A DNA stretch of 64,000 nucleotides from Prunella strophiata (taxonomy: Eukaryota; Chordata; Aves; Passeriformes; Prunellidae): assembly GCA_036583965.1 (NCBI GenBank), contig JAZBQD010000013.1:9670763-9734762 (forward strand), given 5' to 3'. The notes beneath the pieces were generated by a model. The model saw only the letters and a list, made by a program, of their open reading frames with translations. It was not told where the DNA came from and ran no database searches. Positions 1-12,960 of the stretch are shown one piece after another; position 1 is the first letter of the stretch, and every line of letters begins with the position of its first letter. The translations under genes and the position numbers were made by a program.

Positions 1-455
<455 letters not shown>

Positions 456-1554
456 CTAACTCGGAAAGCCTGAAATGAATAGGGATGTATATAAAATAAA
501 TATGAAGGTCTCAGCAGGTGATTTGCACTTCCTGCAGAGCTTTCTGCCCTTCCCACCGGGAACGTGGCAGAGCCGGGGCGTCGCAGGCGGTGCCAGACCT
601 CTCTGCCAGTGTGCCAGCCGGTGCCTCCTGGCACGGAGTGACCCCGGCCAAGGCTGGGGAAAGACAGTGTTAACATCCCACTCGGGGTCCTGGGATCTGT
701 CGCCAGCTCCCAGCTGGCATCAAAATCTGCTCGACAAAAGCTGGAGGGGTCAGGCCAAAGTCGTTGTTGCCACGGCGCTGCTCATTGTACATCCTTCCCC
801 AGCCGCCGCCGGGGCCCTGAGTTATAACCAGTTGCTGCTGACACCCTCCCACTGCTCCAGCTGGCACAGGGAGTGATATTCCCACTCAGAGAGGGCAAGG
901 AGACGTGGGCAGGAGCAGCAGAAAAGCAGGCGTGGTGCCCGTCCGCCAGCGTTTCAGCTCCTGCGCTGTTGCTCTCTGGCTGAACGTTCATGGGTGGCTG
1001 GGGGTCACAACTGGACATCAAGGATGGGTGTCACTGCTGGGTTCATCACTCCATCTTCTCCGTTGAGGGGGAATTGTGCCCTCCTGCAGCCATCCAGGGG
1101 TGTTTCCCACATATCCCAGTGCTGGCAGCGGTGTGCAGGGGAGGGATGTGGTGGTTTCAGGCACGTGGTGGCCTCTGGCAGAGCCCGTGACCATCAGGAA
1201 ACAAAGCATGGATTGATGCTCCCCGAGCTGTGCCCGGGGCTCTCCAAGCTCTGCTGGTTTAAATGTCACCCTTCAAAACACCTTTCCAGCCACCATGGGT
1301 GCAGACAACAGGACCTGTGCTGCTTGCCCCTCCTCTGTGCCTTCCACCAGGCAGGGGGTGCCAGGCTCTGGGATAATCCCCAGGATGGGATCCATGCAGG
1401 GTGTCCATGCCTCAGCTGGGCTCATCAGGCTCAGGGTCTCACCCTGACTCCCCCAGCAAACCAGGGACAAGAAGAGACTCGTCGGAAAAGGTGTGAGGAA
1501 GAGGAGGAGGAGGAGGGGGGGAGGAAGTCATCTAATACTGAGCAGGTGTCTGGA

Positions 1555-2050
1555 GAACCCAAATTGTGCTGTTTTCTCCTAATAATGAAGTATTCATGAG
1601 TAAAAGCCTTTTTCACTACTTTCTTAAGATACTAATTTCACAACAAGCGCCTTGTTACCATGCAATTATTCCAATCGTGCATTTCTCCCAGATTCCATCT
1701 GTCCTCGCGCTCTCTAAATGAAAGACAATCATGTAACCACCTTTCATTATTCACTATTTTACTTTCAGCAAAGGTACCCTGAAAGAAATGATTTCCTCTG
1801 AAAGGGACTTTTATTCAGTTTCAAAACCAATTTTCTCCTATTACTGTCTTAAAAAAAAAAAGGAGGGGGGCAGGGAGGTGTTTTTATTTCATGCATTACA
1901 TATCCTTTGTTAACGCAGCTCGCAGTAAAAGCAGCCGTATCCATTTTCTGGCTTCGATTTCTGGTAATTTTAAAATATGCCATTACAATCAGGCAGAAAT
2001 TATACAATTTGAAAAGAGAATGAAGTGCTTCTTATTCAGAGCCTGAACGC
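1555..2050. other. AT-rich island, candidate conserved non-coding element
   Basis: A sharp change to AT-rich, non-repetitive sequence within GC-rich flanks. It contains several ATTA cores and CAATTATTCC- and TTTCATTATTC-like homeodomain motifs, and no open frame of interest. A poly-A/poly-G run (1850-1868) interrupts it. Conservation cannot be seen from one sequence; the call rests on composition and lack of repeat character. Confidence 0.35.
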
Positions 2051-3342
2051 ACTTGACTGCCAGGAGTTCTCCTCTCCCCGCCGGGACTCGGGGTTCATTA
2101 CGCAGCCCTGCTCCTGGTGCCTCGGCTCCCCGGAACGTGCCCAGCACCCGGATTTTCCATGACGGGAGCTGCCACCCCAACCTCATCCCCATCCCTGTCC
2201 CTGTCCCCAGATCAAAGCACCCACGGCCATGCAGGGGATGGGTGATGGCACTGGCTCCTGGCGTACCTGAGCCTGAGCTCTGCGGTGACCTCGGGGCTGG
2301 CGTCCCGCCGGGTGTCACCATCTGGCCGATTAGCGGCGGACGTCACCCGCTGCCTGCACCGAGGCAGCTCCTCGAGGGGACACTGACCTGTGTCCCTGGC
2401 AGACACGGGCAGCGTGGGCGGCTCGTGCCACTGCCGGATGCAGATCAGATCCCTGCTTGTCCCTGGGGCACGCAGGGCTGAGAGCGAGGAGAAAGCACCC
2501 AGGGGGCCACCAAACCCATGTGTGAGCACAGGGAGGGTGTGGATGCAGCCTGTCACAGGAGCTCAGGGCCCAGCAGAGCCCTGGGGACACCCCCACGCTG
2601 GCACAAGTTGTCACCACCACTCTACACCCTGGCATGCACAGCCCAGCTCCCTCCTGGAGCCATCCTGACCCTGGGCTGGGATCATCCCTGGCAGCAGGCA
2701 AGAGAGGCGCGGGAGCCACACGCCAAACTGAATAAAGGCACCGATTAATTCAGACCCTGCTGCTGCCCCCATCTCCCGGCGTCTCGCAGCCCAGATGATT
2801 TTTTCCGACAGCTACGCTGTGCCTCACCCCACCTTCACAGGCACGCTGGGAACCAGGAAAGCTCTGGTGCCACAACCCCAGAGCAGTGTCCATCTGTCCC
2901 CTCCAGCACCCTGCAGGGAGCCCCAAGGCCCAGAAGGCCTGTGGGCGAGCGGGTGGGCGCCTGGCACAATGGGCATCTGTGCCACGGTGGCATTTCGCTA
3001 ATGCCGCTCCGAAAAGCCCCTGAATCAGCTGATGGGAATTGGGCGCTGGGCTGTCCAACGCTTAGCGCCGGCTTAGTTAGCTCCATCTGCATTTGAACTA
3101 ATTCCAATCAGCAGGATCCGATTTAGTTCAAGCTGCTCTGGCTCTTTCGTGGCAGGGAAGGCAACACTCAGCAGTTTTGCTGGAACGCCCCGAGTTCGCA
3201 CGGCCTCTGCCCAGGCAGTGCACATGGACCCACCATGATCCAGCACTGGGGCACAGGGTGAGTCCCACCAACAGTGAGGTCCTTGGGGACATCTGGAGCA
3301 AGATCCCCCAGGAACCCCAACCCTACATCTCACAACTCTGGC

Positions 3343-3505
3343 ATCATAGAATCACAGAATGTTTTGGGTTGGAAGAGACATTAAAGCCCATTCTGTCCCA
3401 CTCCCTGCCATGCACAAAGATGTCTTCCACTATCCCAGCTTGCTCCAAGCCCTGTACAACCTGGCCTTGAACACTTCCAGGGATGGTGGAGCCACAACTC
3501 CATCC
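3343..3505 (-). mobile_element. CR1 LINE fragment, 3' end
   Basis: The plus strand shows the reverse complement of a CR1 3' terminus: ATCATAGAATCACAGAAT, then TTGGGTTGGAAGAGACATT, a CCTGCCATG-like block, and CCAAGCCCTGTACAACCTGGCCTTGAACACTTCCAGGGATGG in diverged form. It is strongly 5'-truncated, as most CR1 copies are, and inserted in antisense to the plus strand. Confidence 0.9.
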
Positions 3506-3665
3506 TTCGCCTCTCCCACCACTCCATCCTGCCCCACACCCAGCTAATCCATCTCAACATCACACTATTTATAAGCCCAAGGTCTTTGTGACTTTAATAA
3601 AAAACACCACCCTCTATGTCTAAAGCCCCAGTGATGGGAGGGTTTGGCACCTCCTCTGACATCAG

Positions 3666-3776
3666 CAGCTGATAAGTCGGGCTTATCTCCTCCGAGAGCC
3701 CTGCGAAGGTCCCTCCCGCAAGATAAGGCCAGCGCAGCTGTCGATAGAGGCTTTTGCAGGCGAGGATTTAGATAAA
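3666..3776. promoter_or_regulatory. GATA/E-box cluster, candidate enhancer
   Basis: Within 111 bp there are five GATA cores: TGATAAG at 3670, CTTATC at 3682 (reverse), AGATAAGG at 3721, CGATAG at 3742 and TAGATAAA at 3769. Two CAGCTG E-boxes (3666-3671 and 3735-3740) abut or sit next to GATA sites. GATA plus E-box composites are typical of GATA/TAL1-bound enhancers. No binding data are available here, so the role is inferred. Confidence 0.4.
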
Positions 3777-4724
3777 AGGAAATGTGACGGGAGGGGGGAG
3801 AAAAGAAAAAAGGAACTTTTAAAGTCTCAGCCTGAAGTGGGTCTGTGTGGCTGCTGAGCTGTGGCAGGGCAGGCACGGTGAGGGACAAGGTCTTGGTCAC
3901 CATCCAGATCCTTCCCTGGGTGTTATCAGGGTGCAATCCCATCAAAAGGGAGCTTTTGGGGTTGGGAGAGGAAAGGGGGGCAGGATCAGGGATGCTGCAA
4001 AGCTGTTTGAGTCACACCATGGCCATGACCCCCTGGCTGTCAAAAGCCAGCAGTGGGTTTGGCACAAGGACAGGAGGTGAGGGGTGACCCCAGCTGGGAG
4101 AGGCAGAGGAGGCTCCTGACAGTGCCAGATGGACACACAGACAGCACGGGACAAGGCCAAGGTTGGCAGCAAGCAAAGAAACAAAGCAAAAGCCCTCACT
4201 GGCCTCTGCTGTGCAGAGTACACCCAAAGTACAACAGGGAACACCCCTGTCCCTTGTCCCTCCATGGATGGAGGAGAATCCAACCACACCAGCACAGAGC
4301 TCCCCTTCCTCACAGCCCTGGGGACATTGGAGCTCCAGTGTCACCACCCTTCTGCCACTGCCACCACCACTGGTCCCATGGACACTGATTTCCCATCTGA
4401 TGGCGAGGGTGAGGAGGATGCTGGAGGAGGAAGGATTCCCCTCTGCACACAGTGGATGCCCACCCCACTGCCAGGGCAAGCAGGGATTTTGGCTGGTGCT
4501 GCTGCCTAGGCACTGCTGCACCCATCTCCCATCCAGATTTTTTTTGAGGGGATGCAGCGACGCCACAGCTCAGCCCTACAAGGGGTGAGCACAGAAAGGT
4601 CACCCCCACTGTGAACCACAGGGAGCATCAGGTAAAATAAAACCCAAAGTTTGTCACCAAAGGTGCCACCAGTCACCTCACGACCTTCCCTTGCCCGACC
4701 TTCCTGCATCCCGCCCGGCTAATC

Positions 4725-4975
4725 CGCTCCCCTCCACGTGCTCCAGCCCCGGGCCTTTCAGGGGGCCCTGTTAATAATTAAATGTTAATCTAAAAAGCAA
4801 TTTTAGCTGCAGTGCTGCAGATCTGGTTAGAGATTACATTAGCATGTAAGAGTCAAGGGTAATTTTCTCTAACCCCTCTTGTGATCTTTAAAACCCGCAG
4901 ATCTTAAAGCAACACCAGCTCCTCTGATTAAAATTGGAAGCTGGGGTTTGCGATGGATAATGATGCTGGAAGTGA
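4725..4975. other. AT-rich island, candidate conserved non-coding element
   Basis: Unique AT-rich sequence with TTAATAATTAAATGTTAATC and AGATTACATTAGCATG, rich in homeodomain-type ATTA cores, set between GC-rich stretches. No coding signal. Confidence 0.35.
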
Positions 4976-7184
4976 TTATTTTGCTGCTCAGGGTCTTGCT
5001 GGGATGTGGGGAATGTGGGGGGCTGGGGGAGAGACCCAGAGCAGCCAAGTGGCTTCTCCCAGCCCTTGCTCTGTGGAAACGCTGGGAAGGCGCTGGGGCG
5101 AGCCCCGGACCAGAGCTTGGAGCAGAGCTGTGACACCCTGAGCATCCCCATTTCCCACTTTTTTGGGCTGCTGTGACACTAGAATGGCACACAGCCCACC
5201 AGCCGTGGCACAGTGCCAGGGACAGAGTGGCACTGGACCAGGACCCTCACTGCTGGCATCCTACAGCAGCATCTCATGTCTCTCCCATCCCACCCAGAGA
5301 TGAGGTTTCTGCTCTTGTGGCAGCTCCAAGGAGAAACCCCTTGGACTGTTCAAGAGAGTCAACATCAAAAAATACCCCAAAATAACCTTTTGCTCACAAG
5401 CAGGGTGAAAGGAACTGGGACAGGGCACGGCAAATCACCTCCTGAGCATTTCCAAAGACCCTAAGGAAGTAAATAGGGTATCAGATGTGTCCTCAACAAT
5501 GGAATTTAAAAAAATCCAACAATTCGAGTGCTGTTGAGCATTTGCAGACAGTCCCTGTGCAGGGCTAGGGCGGCCTGGTTAAATTTATGTGTCAGCTTTA
5601 AGGAGGCCTCTCATCAAATGAGCTATTTTGGGCAGAGATTAAAGATCTATTTTCGCTGCGAGCGGGAACAGCTCTCGAACAGGTTAATAATGATTCTGGA
5701 AAGCCAAGCACCTCCAGCACCCCGGGGCAGGACCCAGAGCCCCTGGGTGCTGTTGGGGGGCTCCTGAGGCTCCCCAGGCCAGGAGGGTGGGGGATCACAG
5801 TGCAGCATCTCCCCACCCTGCTGGGGAGGAAGGAGCCCCGCGTGCTGCGGCGGGCGCCGAGCAGCCGTGGGTAATTGGAAGTGGCAGACGCTGGCACGGC
5901 GCTGCCGAGAAGGTCATTACGTGGGACTGGGAACAAAATGCCAGGAGCAAGGGGGGAGCAGCCCTGTTAGCAAAGGTCAGGGCCCTGCTTGGGTGCCGTC
6001 GGTGTTTTTGGCAGGGCTCAGCCCTGGCTGTGTGCACTGAGGTCCCGGCAGGGCCAGCGCACAGCGGGTGGGGAGGATCTGCCAGGTCCTGCCAGACAAG
6101 TACAGACATGGCCCCTTGGATGTGGCACCAGCTCCTCAAAGCAGTACCTCACTGATCCGACACAGTCGTGCCATGCCCTCCTCCTGCACACAGACTGGGA
6201 ACAGGGGGTGGGGGGAGCTGTCCCTCATGGATGCTCAGGATGCTCATGGGCTTTAGTCCCAGCCCCAGCACAGACCTGGGACCCACCAGCAGAAAAGCCA
6301 AGTGGTTCCATGCAGCAATAACTAAAAGCACTCTGGAGCCCAACAAGCCAAGAGCCAACCCCAGCACGGGCAACCGCACCATGGGCACTGGCAGCATCCA
6401 CAGCTCCAGCTGAGACCCAACAAACTCAGCAGCACAGAGAGCAAAGCTCCCCATCACAGCTCCTGCCTCATGCCAGGGGTTTGATTGTCCCCTGCAGTGA
6501 CAGTCCCTGGCCCTGACCCTCCCATGGCCATGGTGCCCCGTCCAGCTGCCCCACACTTGGCAGCTGGGCGCGCTCCACTCCGTAATTACAGCCCCAAGTG
6601 CTGGAGCTGTGAAAGAATCTGACGAAGGAATCCAGGGTAGATCGTGCTGCTGAAATTACTATAATCAAAGGCTTTCACAAAGGCTTCAAATGCAACCAAT
6701 TACCCTGAAAGGCGAGGCAAGAAAGAAAACAAATTAACATGTTTGCACAGAGCCCCGGCGCAGCGCACACATCGCCCCGCGCCGCCCTCGACCCCTGCTC
6801 TCCATCCTTGGTCCTGCTCCCCATCCATGGCTACCCTCTCCTCATCCCTGGCTACCAGCTCCCCATCCCCACGGCTGGGCCCTATCCCACATCCTGCTCT
6901 GCTCACAGCTGCACACAAAGGGGCTCTGTGCCCGTCCCTCACCCCGCAGCCGCCCACTGCCCCGCCGGCACACAAAAGCCCTGCCTGTGCCACGGCCGGC
7001 TCCGGCGCAGGCTCGGGGGCTTGCCAGGGTGGCCTGGGGAAACCTCCCTCGCTCCCTCCCTCCTCCCCCAGAGCTGGAGGGGTCCCCAGGCCAAGGGAGA
7101 GGTGGGGGGTCCTCAAAAGCACCCATTGAGTGCAGCCCTGTGTCGCCCACCAACAGCTGGGGAAGCTTCTCACAGCTCACCCTC

Positions 7185-8040
7185 CCCTCCTTATGTTTCA
7201 CTTTGTCTGTGCTGCTGATCTGGGGGGAAAAAAAAATAAAAATCAACTTCTTCCTTTTAATATTTAACACGAGTCCATCACCCTCAGTCTATTTGGTAAC
7301 ACAAAGCTCTGGAGATTTAAACCCTTCTCACCCGGAGAGATGGAAATGAATGGTGCTCTTTAATGAGCTGGTTCAGCAGAAAAGATAGATTTCCAAGATT
7401 ACTGTAGGAATTCTTATAATTGATGTGTACTTTTGTAACAAGGATTATACCACCATCCGGCCAAGTAATTCCGGCTCTTCCCCCCCTTCTCCCAAGCTCA
7501 CCCTGCTTTTGGGGTTCCCTGGGGAGAGGGACCAGGCTGTGTCCTCGTGGGGAGAAAGCAACTGGGGAGGGGGAGGAAGAAAAAGACAAAGAAAAACCAA
7601 GCAGGTTTTTCTTATTTAGCCATAGACAACCTAAGGCAGCCACTGAATGGGAAAATAAGGCATCTCTCCAGATTTCTCTATTTGTTTTACAAATCCCTAC
7701 TTTCCCCACCGATCGGGAGGCCGGATGAGCCGCTGAATGCCGAGTAATTAAAAGGAACAGAGAACAATACTCAGCGCTGCCGAAGAACACGGAGTTTCCC
7801 TCAGATGTTTATAGCAATTGTATGAAAATGTACCAGGCGGGATGGGGAGAGCTGACAGCCGGGATTGGGAGCAGCCGGGATCGGAGCTGGCTGCCTCCCC
7901 CGCCTGATTGGCATTAATTGTGCGCGTTTGCAAAGCAGAACGGAAAGTCTGACACGAGCTGCGAGCCAACATTTCTTTCTAATAGTCTTAATGATTACGA
8001 CGAGAGCTGATGATCATCGCGGGGTGTTAATAGCCTGGAG
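7185..8040. other. Two AT-rich islands, candidate conserved non-coding elements
   Basis: AT-rich unique blocks at about 7185-7480 and 7600-8040 flank a GC/GA-rich spacer. They contain CTTATAATTGATG, TCTTAATGATTACGACG and GGCATTAATTGTGCGC, and no exon homology. This is the longest composition anomaly inside the inferred FAM222A intron 1. Confidence 0.35.
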
Positions 8041-8979
8041 AGCGGCTCCCGGTGGGGACAAGTGGGGATGTCCCAGCCCAGCTCCCGCGGGTGGGCTGGG
8101 GTGTGGTGGGATGAGCTCCAGTGGTCCCATGCAGCCACACCACTGCCTGTCAGGCTGTAAAACTCTGACAAGGGGACAGGAAGGACACGGAGGGGACAGG
8201 AAAGAGATGGAGGTGACAGAAGCCTCCTGCTCCATCCATCCTCAGGCTCAGCCCCATCAGAGGGGTGCTTGCAGAAGGGGCAACATCAGGAGGGAGAATG
8301 TCTCCCACACTGAGCCCCCTGTGCAGCAGGAGTGTCCCCAGGCTGGGAGAAGCACTGGGCCACCCTGCTCACAGAGGTGCCCCAAATCAGCTGCCACAGC
8401 CCTATCCCAGCAGGTACCACAGGAGAGAGACTGCAAATACCCCACTGACAGCAGAGCCCGTCATTAACAGCTGATTAATGAAACCCGAGTTTTCCCCACT
8501 CTTTACCAGGCTGATTTTATGGCTGGAACTCAGGATGTCCTTGAGTTTCACTGCTGCAGAGGCGAGCAGGAGCTGGGTGGGATCGGGGACAAGCACGGGC
8601 TGCTCCGACCACGGCAGAGACAGAGCCAGACGTGCACAGAAAAACCCGAGCCGGCCAGGTTTACACGGGAGGAAAAAATCGATGGCCATCGATCTGCAAT
8701 ACAAAGGGACCGCGGCGCTGGCAGACGGCAGGCGGCTGCCATCTGACCGGGGCTGTGCAGGGGACACGGGGTCACCCGGCGTGGGACACACCCGGAGCAC
8801 GGCCAGCAGCACCGATGGCCACCCCACCTGCACCGGGTCCCTGCAGGCAGCACGGCCAGGGCCATGTGCCACAAAGCCAGCACATCCACGGTGTGTGGGT
8901 GGCCCTTGGCCGTGTCCTTGCAGGGACGCTGCTGTCACCTGCTCAGCCTCCCCCAGCTGGATGGGGAGACGGCCTCGGC

Positions 8980-9340
8980 TCAGCTCTGAGCTTGTTTGAT
9001 TTGTTTTATCATCTGCACTGGCCAACAGATCACTCAGCTTTGGGCTTTCTGAGCTCACTAATAATTGTTCCCTGATGAAAAGAAATGGAGACTCGGTCCC
9101 TTTCTTCTTTCCCCCCACCTCTTTCCAAAAAAAAAAAAAGTCCGTAAAGAAGAGCTATAAAAATGGCTTGTTATCTCACCTAGCGAGGCTCGGGCTGTAT
9201 GTTATTGCTAATTGGGTATAACATCCTTGTCTTGTTCTGCTCTCTGAAGCTAAATCAAGAAAGCACCACTGCTGTGAACTAATTATATCTCTGGACTGCA
9301 GACTCAAGCTTGTCTTCCCCTTTATTGAGTTAAAAAATGG
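8980..9340. other. AT-rich island, candidate conserved non-coding element
   Basis: Unique AT-rich sequence containing CACTAATAATTGTTCCC, TTGCTAATTGGGTATAAC and GTGAACTAATTATATC. A poly-A run lies at 9127-9139. No coding signal. Confidence 0.3.
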
Positions 9341-10133
9341 TCACTAACCTTAATCTCTCATATTCCCAAGAATTAGGGCTGCTGGAAACCCACCACTTCC
9401 ACCTGCATCCTGCTCTGTGCTGGGAAAGACAGAGCACATGGCCTGAGGAAGGGTTTGTGCTGCTCTGGGACACAGCCCCGAGCCAGGTCCCAGAGCTGCC
9501 CACCCCTGTGGCATCCTGTGACAACCACAGACCCAGCTCAGGTCCCTGTGCCATGGAGACTTTCTCACACACAGCTCGGAACCTTCCTGTGCCACACACA
9601 CTCAAAGGCTGGCCATCTCCCCTCCTTATAGGAGACCTTAACCTGCTTTCAGTGGGATGTTTTTAAAATCTGTCCCCACCTCAGCATTCCCAGGCTTGGC
9701 AGATGTGAACACAGGGGTCACAAGTCCAGAAATCAAGGGGAGTGGATGCTGCTCCAGTTCACCCACGTCAGCTCCCAGTCCCAGCCTAGGATGGACCCTC
9801 ATGAACCTGTTAGAGCTTCTGCTCACCCTCAGGTCCCCCATGGGAGCAGGGACACTGCAGCCACCCAGCTGTGCCACTACATGTGGCTATGGATGAATCT
9901 CTCTGGTTACTGGCACAGCTGCACCCTCTTGCACTGCAGCCATGGCACAGACTCCAGGAGAGAGGACAACCAGAGCCACAAAGGACACTGAGATGAGCAG
10001 TGGAGCTTGGGCCACACAGGACAGCCCTGTCCCAGTCACTCCCTCAGCACCAGCAACCTGGGGTCAGAAATACCAGCAGCAATGAGAGGCTGTGGGACAG
10101 GAACTGGAGCAGTGACACCAAGCTCAGCATCCT

Positions 10134-10210
10134 GCCTGGCTCCATCCCCCTGCCCTGCTCCATCTCCCTGCCTGGCTCCATCTCCCTTCCCTGCTCCATC
10201 CCCTGCCCGT
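10134..10210. repeat. 18-bp minisatellite, about 4 copies
   Basis: Tandem units alternating CTGCCTGGCTCCATCYCC and CTKCCCTGCTCCATCYCC, ending near 10210. Low-copy, imperfect. Confidence 0.75.
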
Positions 10211-11395
10211 GGGCACCCACCCGTGCAGGTGGTGTTACTTTCCGAAGGCAAAGTCAAACTCCAGTTCTCCCCACGAGCCAAGAGCATCCCTTAAAAAAAA
10301 AATTGATACTTCCCTGACTATTAATTAACCTGAACCACTTAAAACTGCCTTCAATTTGTCAGGTTTAACTGCCAGCTCTCCTCGGTAAATCAAGCGTCGC
10401 GTGCAGATGGAGGCTGCGTGTGCGAGGCAGCGGCGCAGGAGGAGGCGGGGAGCACGGGGAGAGGGGCACCCTGTGCCACGCTCACCATCCTGTCCCCTGA
10501 GAGCCCTGGGCACGATAGTCACAGCCCACAATTAGCCAGGGCACGGTATGAAACACACCAGGCAGGCAGGAGCAGGCAGGGCAGCCAGCGGGGCTCGGAG
10601 CGCCCCACACCGCAGCCTTCCCGTCTCCCCCCACGGCGCCCTTGTCGTGCAGCCAAGGCTGAATTGGAAAGCAATATGAATATTTATCTCTGACACTGAA
10701 ATCTCCCCGCTGCAGGGTATTAAGGCTTTATTAGTGTGTGGTTACCAGCCACGCTAAGCCAGCCCCCGCTCTTGCCTGGAGCGCAGAGAGATGACCTACA
10801 AGAGGCAGATGGCAAAGCCTTGGAGAGCCCCCGACGACGGGACGTGCCTCCTCAAAAGGGGGCTGTGCATCCCAGTCCCGTGCAGGGAGACAGAGTCAAG
10901 TTCTCCCTACCAAAGCCCCCTCCTCACCCAGCACCAGCCCCTCCAAAACGCCTCCCCAGGCTGAGGCCGTCCCCCCACCCCCGCAGAGCGAGGCTCTCGC
11001 CGTTTTGGGTTAAAACGCTGATGTATTCTCTCTTTAGCAAAAGGAGTCCCAGGGGCTATAAAAACTCCCAGCAGGCTCCTGTCAGTCTCAGGTCATTAAC
11101 TTTCTTTCATTGGGAGTTTGTTTACAGCCAGCCATAAATAGCGGCGCTCGCCCGCCAGCGGGACAGGCTGGGGTGGGATGGGATGGGGCTGCCTGTGCAG
11201 GGGGGGCCCAGCACCCCAAGCTCCAAGGTGTGGGGTCCAACACTTGCTCTCCTCTATCAGCATTTCCCTGCACCCCATCCTGCTCAGAACACCGGCACTG
11301 TGTGCTACGGAGCCACCTCAGCCCTGCAAATTGATGGGGTCACCTTGTGCACGGCCTGAGGGAGCTGCAGCCTGCCTGCAGCTCAGTCCTGGCCT

Positions 11396-11428
11396 TTCCT
11401 GGAGGAGGAGGAGGAGGAGGAGGAGGAG
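11396..11428. repeat. (GGA)n microsatellite
   Basis: Nearly pure GGA triplets, about ten units, followed by unique sequence. Similar purine-rich runs occur at 1495-1520 and 19422-19450. Confidence 0.85.
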
Positions 11429-12379
11429 GCAGCTGGCTGGAGCTGTCCCCGTGGGTGACCTGCCCTGAGTCCTGTCCCACAGTCTCACCCAGCCCAGCCT
11501 CTGTGCCTGTCACAAGCACCAAGCTCTGCTCAGGACCTCTGCGTGTTTGAGGTGACCCAGTCCCAGTGCACAGAGCCCTGGGGGGACACCAAGACCCCTT
11601 GTCTCACCACTGCCTGCACCTCAGAGCTCTGCTTTTCCAACAGCACAGACAGAAACACAAAATCGAGCGTGCCACTGGCACAGCTAGCCCGGTGCTCCTG
11701 CCAGGATGTGTCCCACACGTGGCTGCTCTGCACCCAGGCACACACGGGACAATCCCACAGCACCCACATCCTGCTCTCTGCCCAGGACAGGCACCCACGG
11801 CCCTGACAATGCCCCTAACATGGGGAGATCACCCTGGACCCTGCTGATGCCTTGGCAGCTCCAGCGAGCCACCCTGCTGGGATCCTGCTGGATGCAGGTG
11901 CCCAGGGCTGGCACAGGTGCTCGGGAGCTTTATTTGCCGTGGCTGTGTGAACTCATCCCATGTGAACACAGCTGGGGTTTCGATGGTTAAACAGTCACCC
12001 CCAAGTTACCCTTTCCACAGGTACTCCCTGCATGGGGGGCTGAACAAGGAGCTCAGGCTGTCCCCTCGCTGGCACAGCCAGCTCCGTGTGCCACCCCCAT
12101 CAGCACCACGCTGGCACAGATGGCTGGAGTGGGCACTCGGTGGCACAGCCCCCCTCCATGCCTCATCCCAGGCTGCAGAGGGGTGTCCTGGGGGTCCAGC
12201 TGGCTCTGGCACAGCCAGGAGCCCACCTCGTGTTGCATTTCACGGGATGACTGCAGGACCAGCACAACAGTCTGTGCACTGGGCTGAGGGATTAAACCCC
12301 AAACTCACACACGGCGACTCCTGCTCTTCCACCATACCTAGGCGAGCAGGGACTTGCCAAAAATCCCAGCCTCATCCCT

Positions 12380-12960
12380 GCCAGTGCCCTGCATCTATGG
12401 AAATATCTGTATTTTTTAACCCATATACTCGCCCAACCTGTAATCAGAGCAACACAAATAGCCCCTGCTTCCCATGTAAATTAAAAACACCCATTAGGCA
12501 GATTTCAAAAGATGTCAGTAGGCTTATAATTATACACGACATCCTTCCGAGATAAAAGCGATTACCGGGGATGCAAATCACTTAGCAACCAATCAGTGCC
12601 CCCAGAGTGCGGAGCACTGACCAGCCATCCATTTTCGCCTCGTCCTTTTATTCCCTGCATCGAGCAAATACAAACACAGATAAAGAGAGGCACAATAGCT
12701 CTTGACACGCAAATAGGTTAACATAATAAAGCCAGCTTTAGCCGGCTCACTCGAGGGAGAAAAGCAATTCTCAGGCAAGCAGGAGGTAATAAAACAGGGC
12801 TTTTGTGTTCCTGGCTCCCATTCTCACCCCTGCGCCAGCTTTGCTGCATTAGCTGATAGGCATCGTGGTTTGATTGAATTACCTTTCATGAATATTAGCT
12901 TTTTGAGGAATGCGCAGGCAGAAGAGAAAGAAGAAATGTCTTATTTTTGCATGCATGCGC
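12380..12960. other. AT-rich island with octamer, candidate conserved non-coding element
   Basis: A 580-bp unique AT-rich block with TTATAATTATACACG, GGTTAACATAATAAAGCC and a POU octamer ATGCAAAT at 12571-12578, followed by CACTTAGCAACCAATCAG. No coding homology. Confidence 0.4.
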
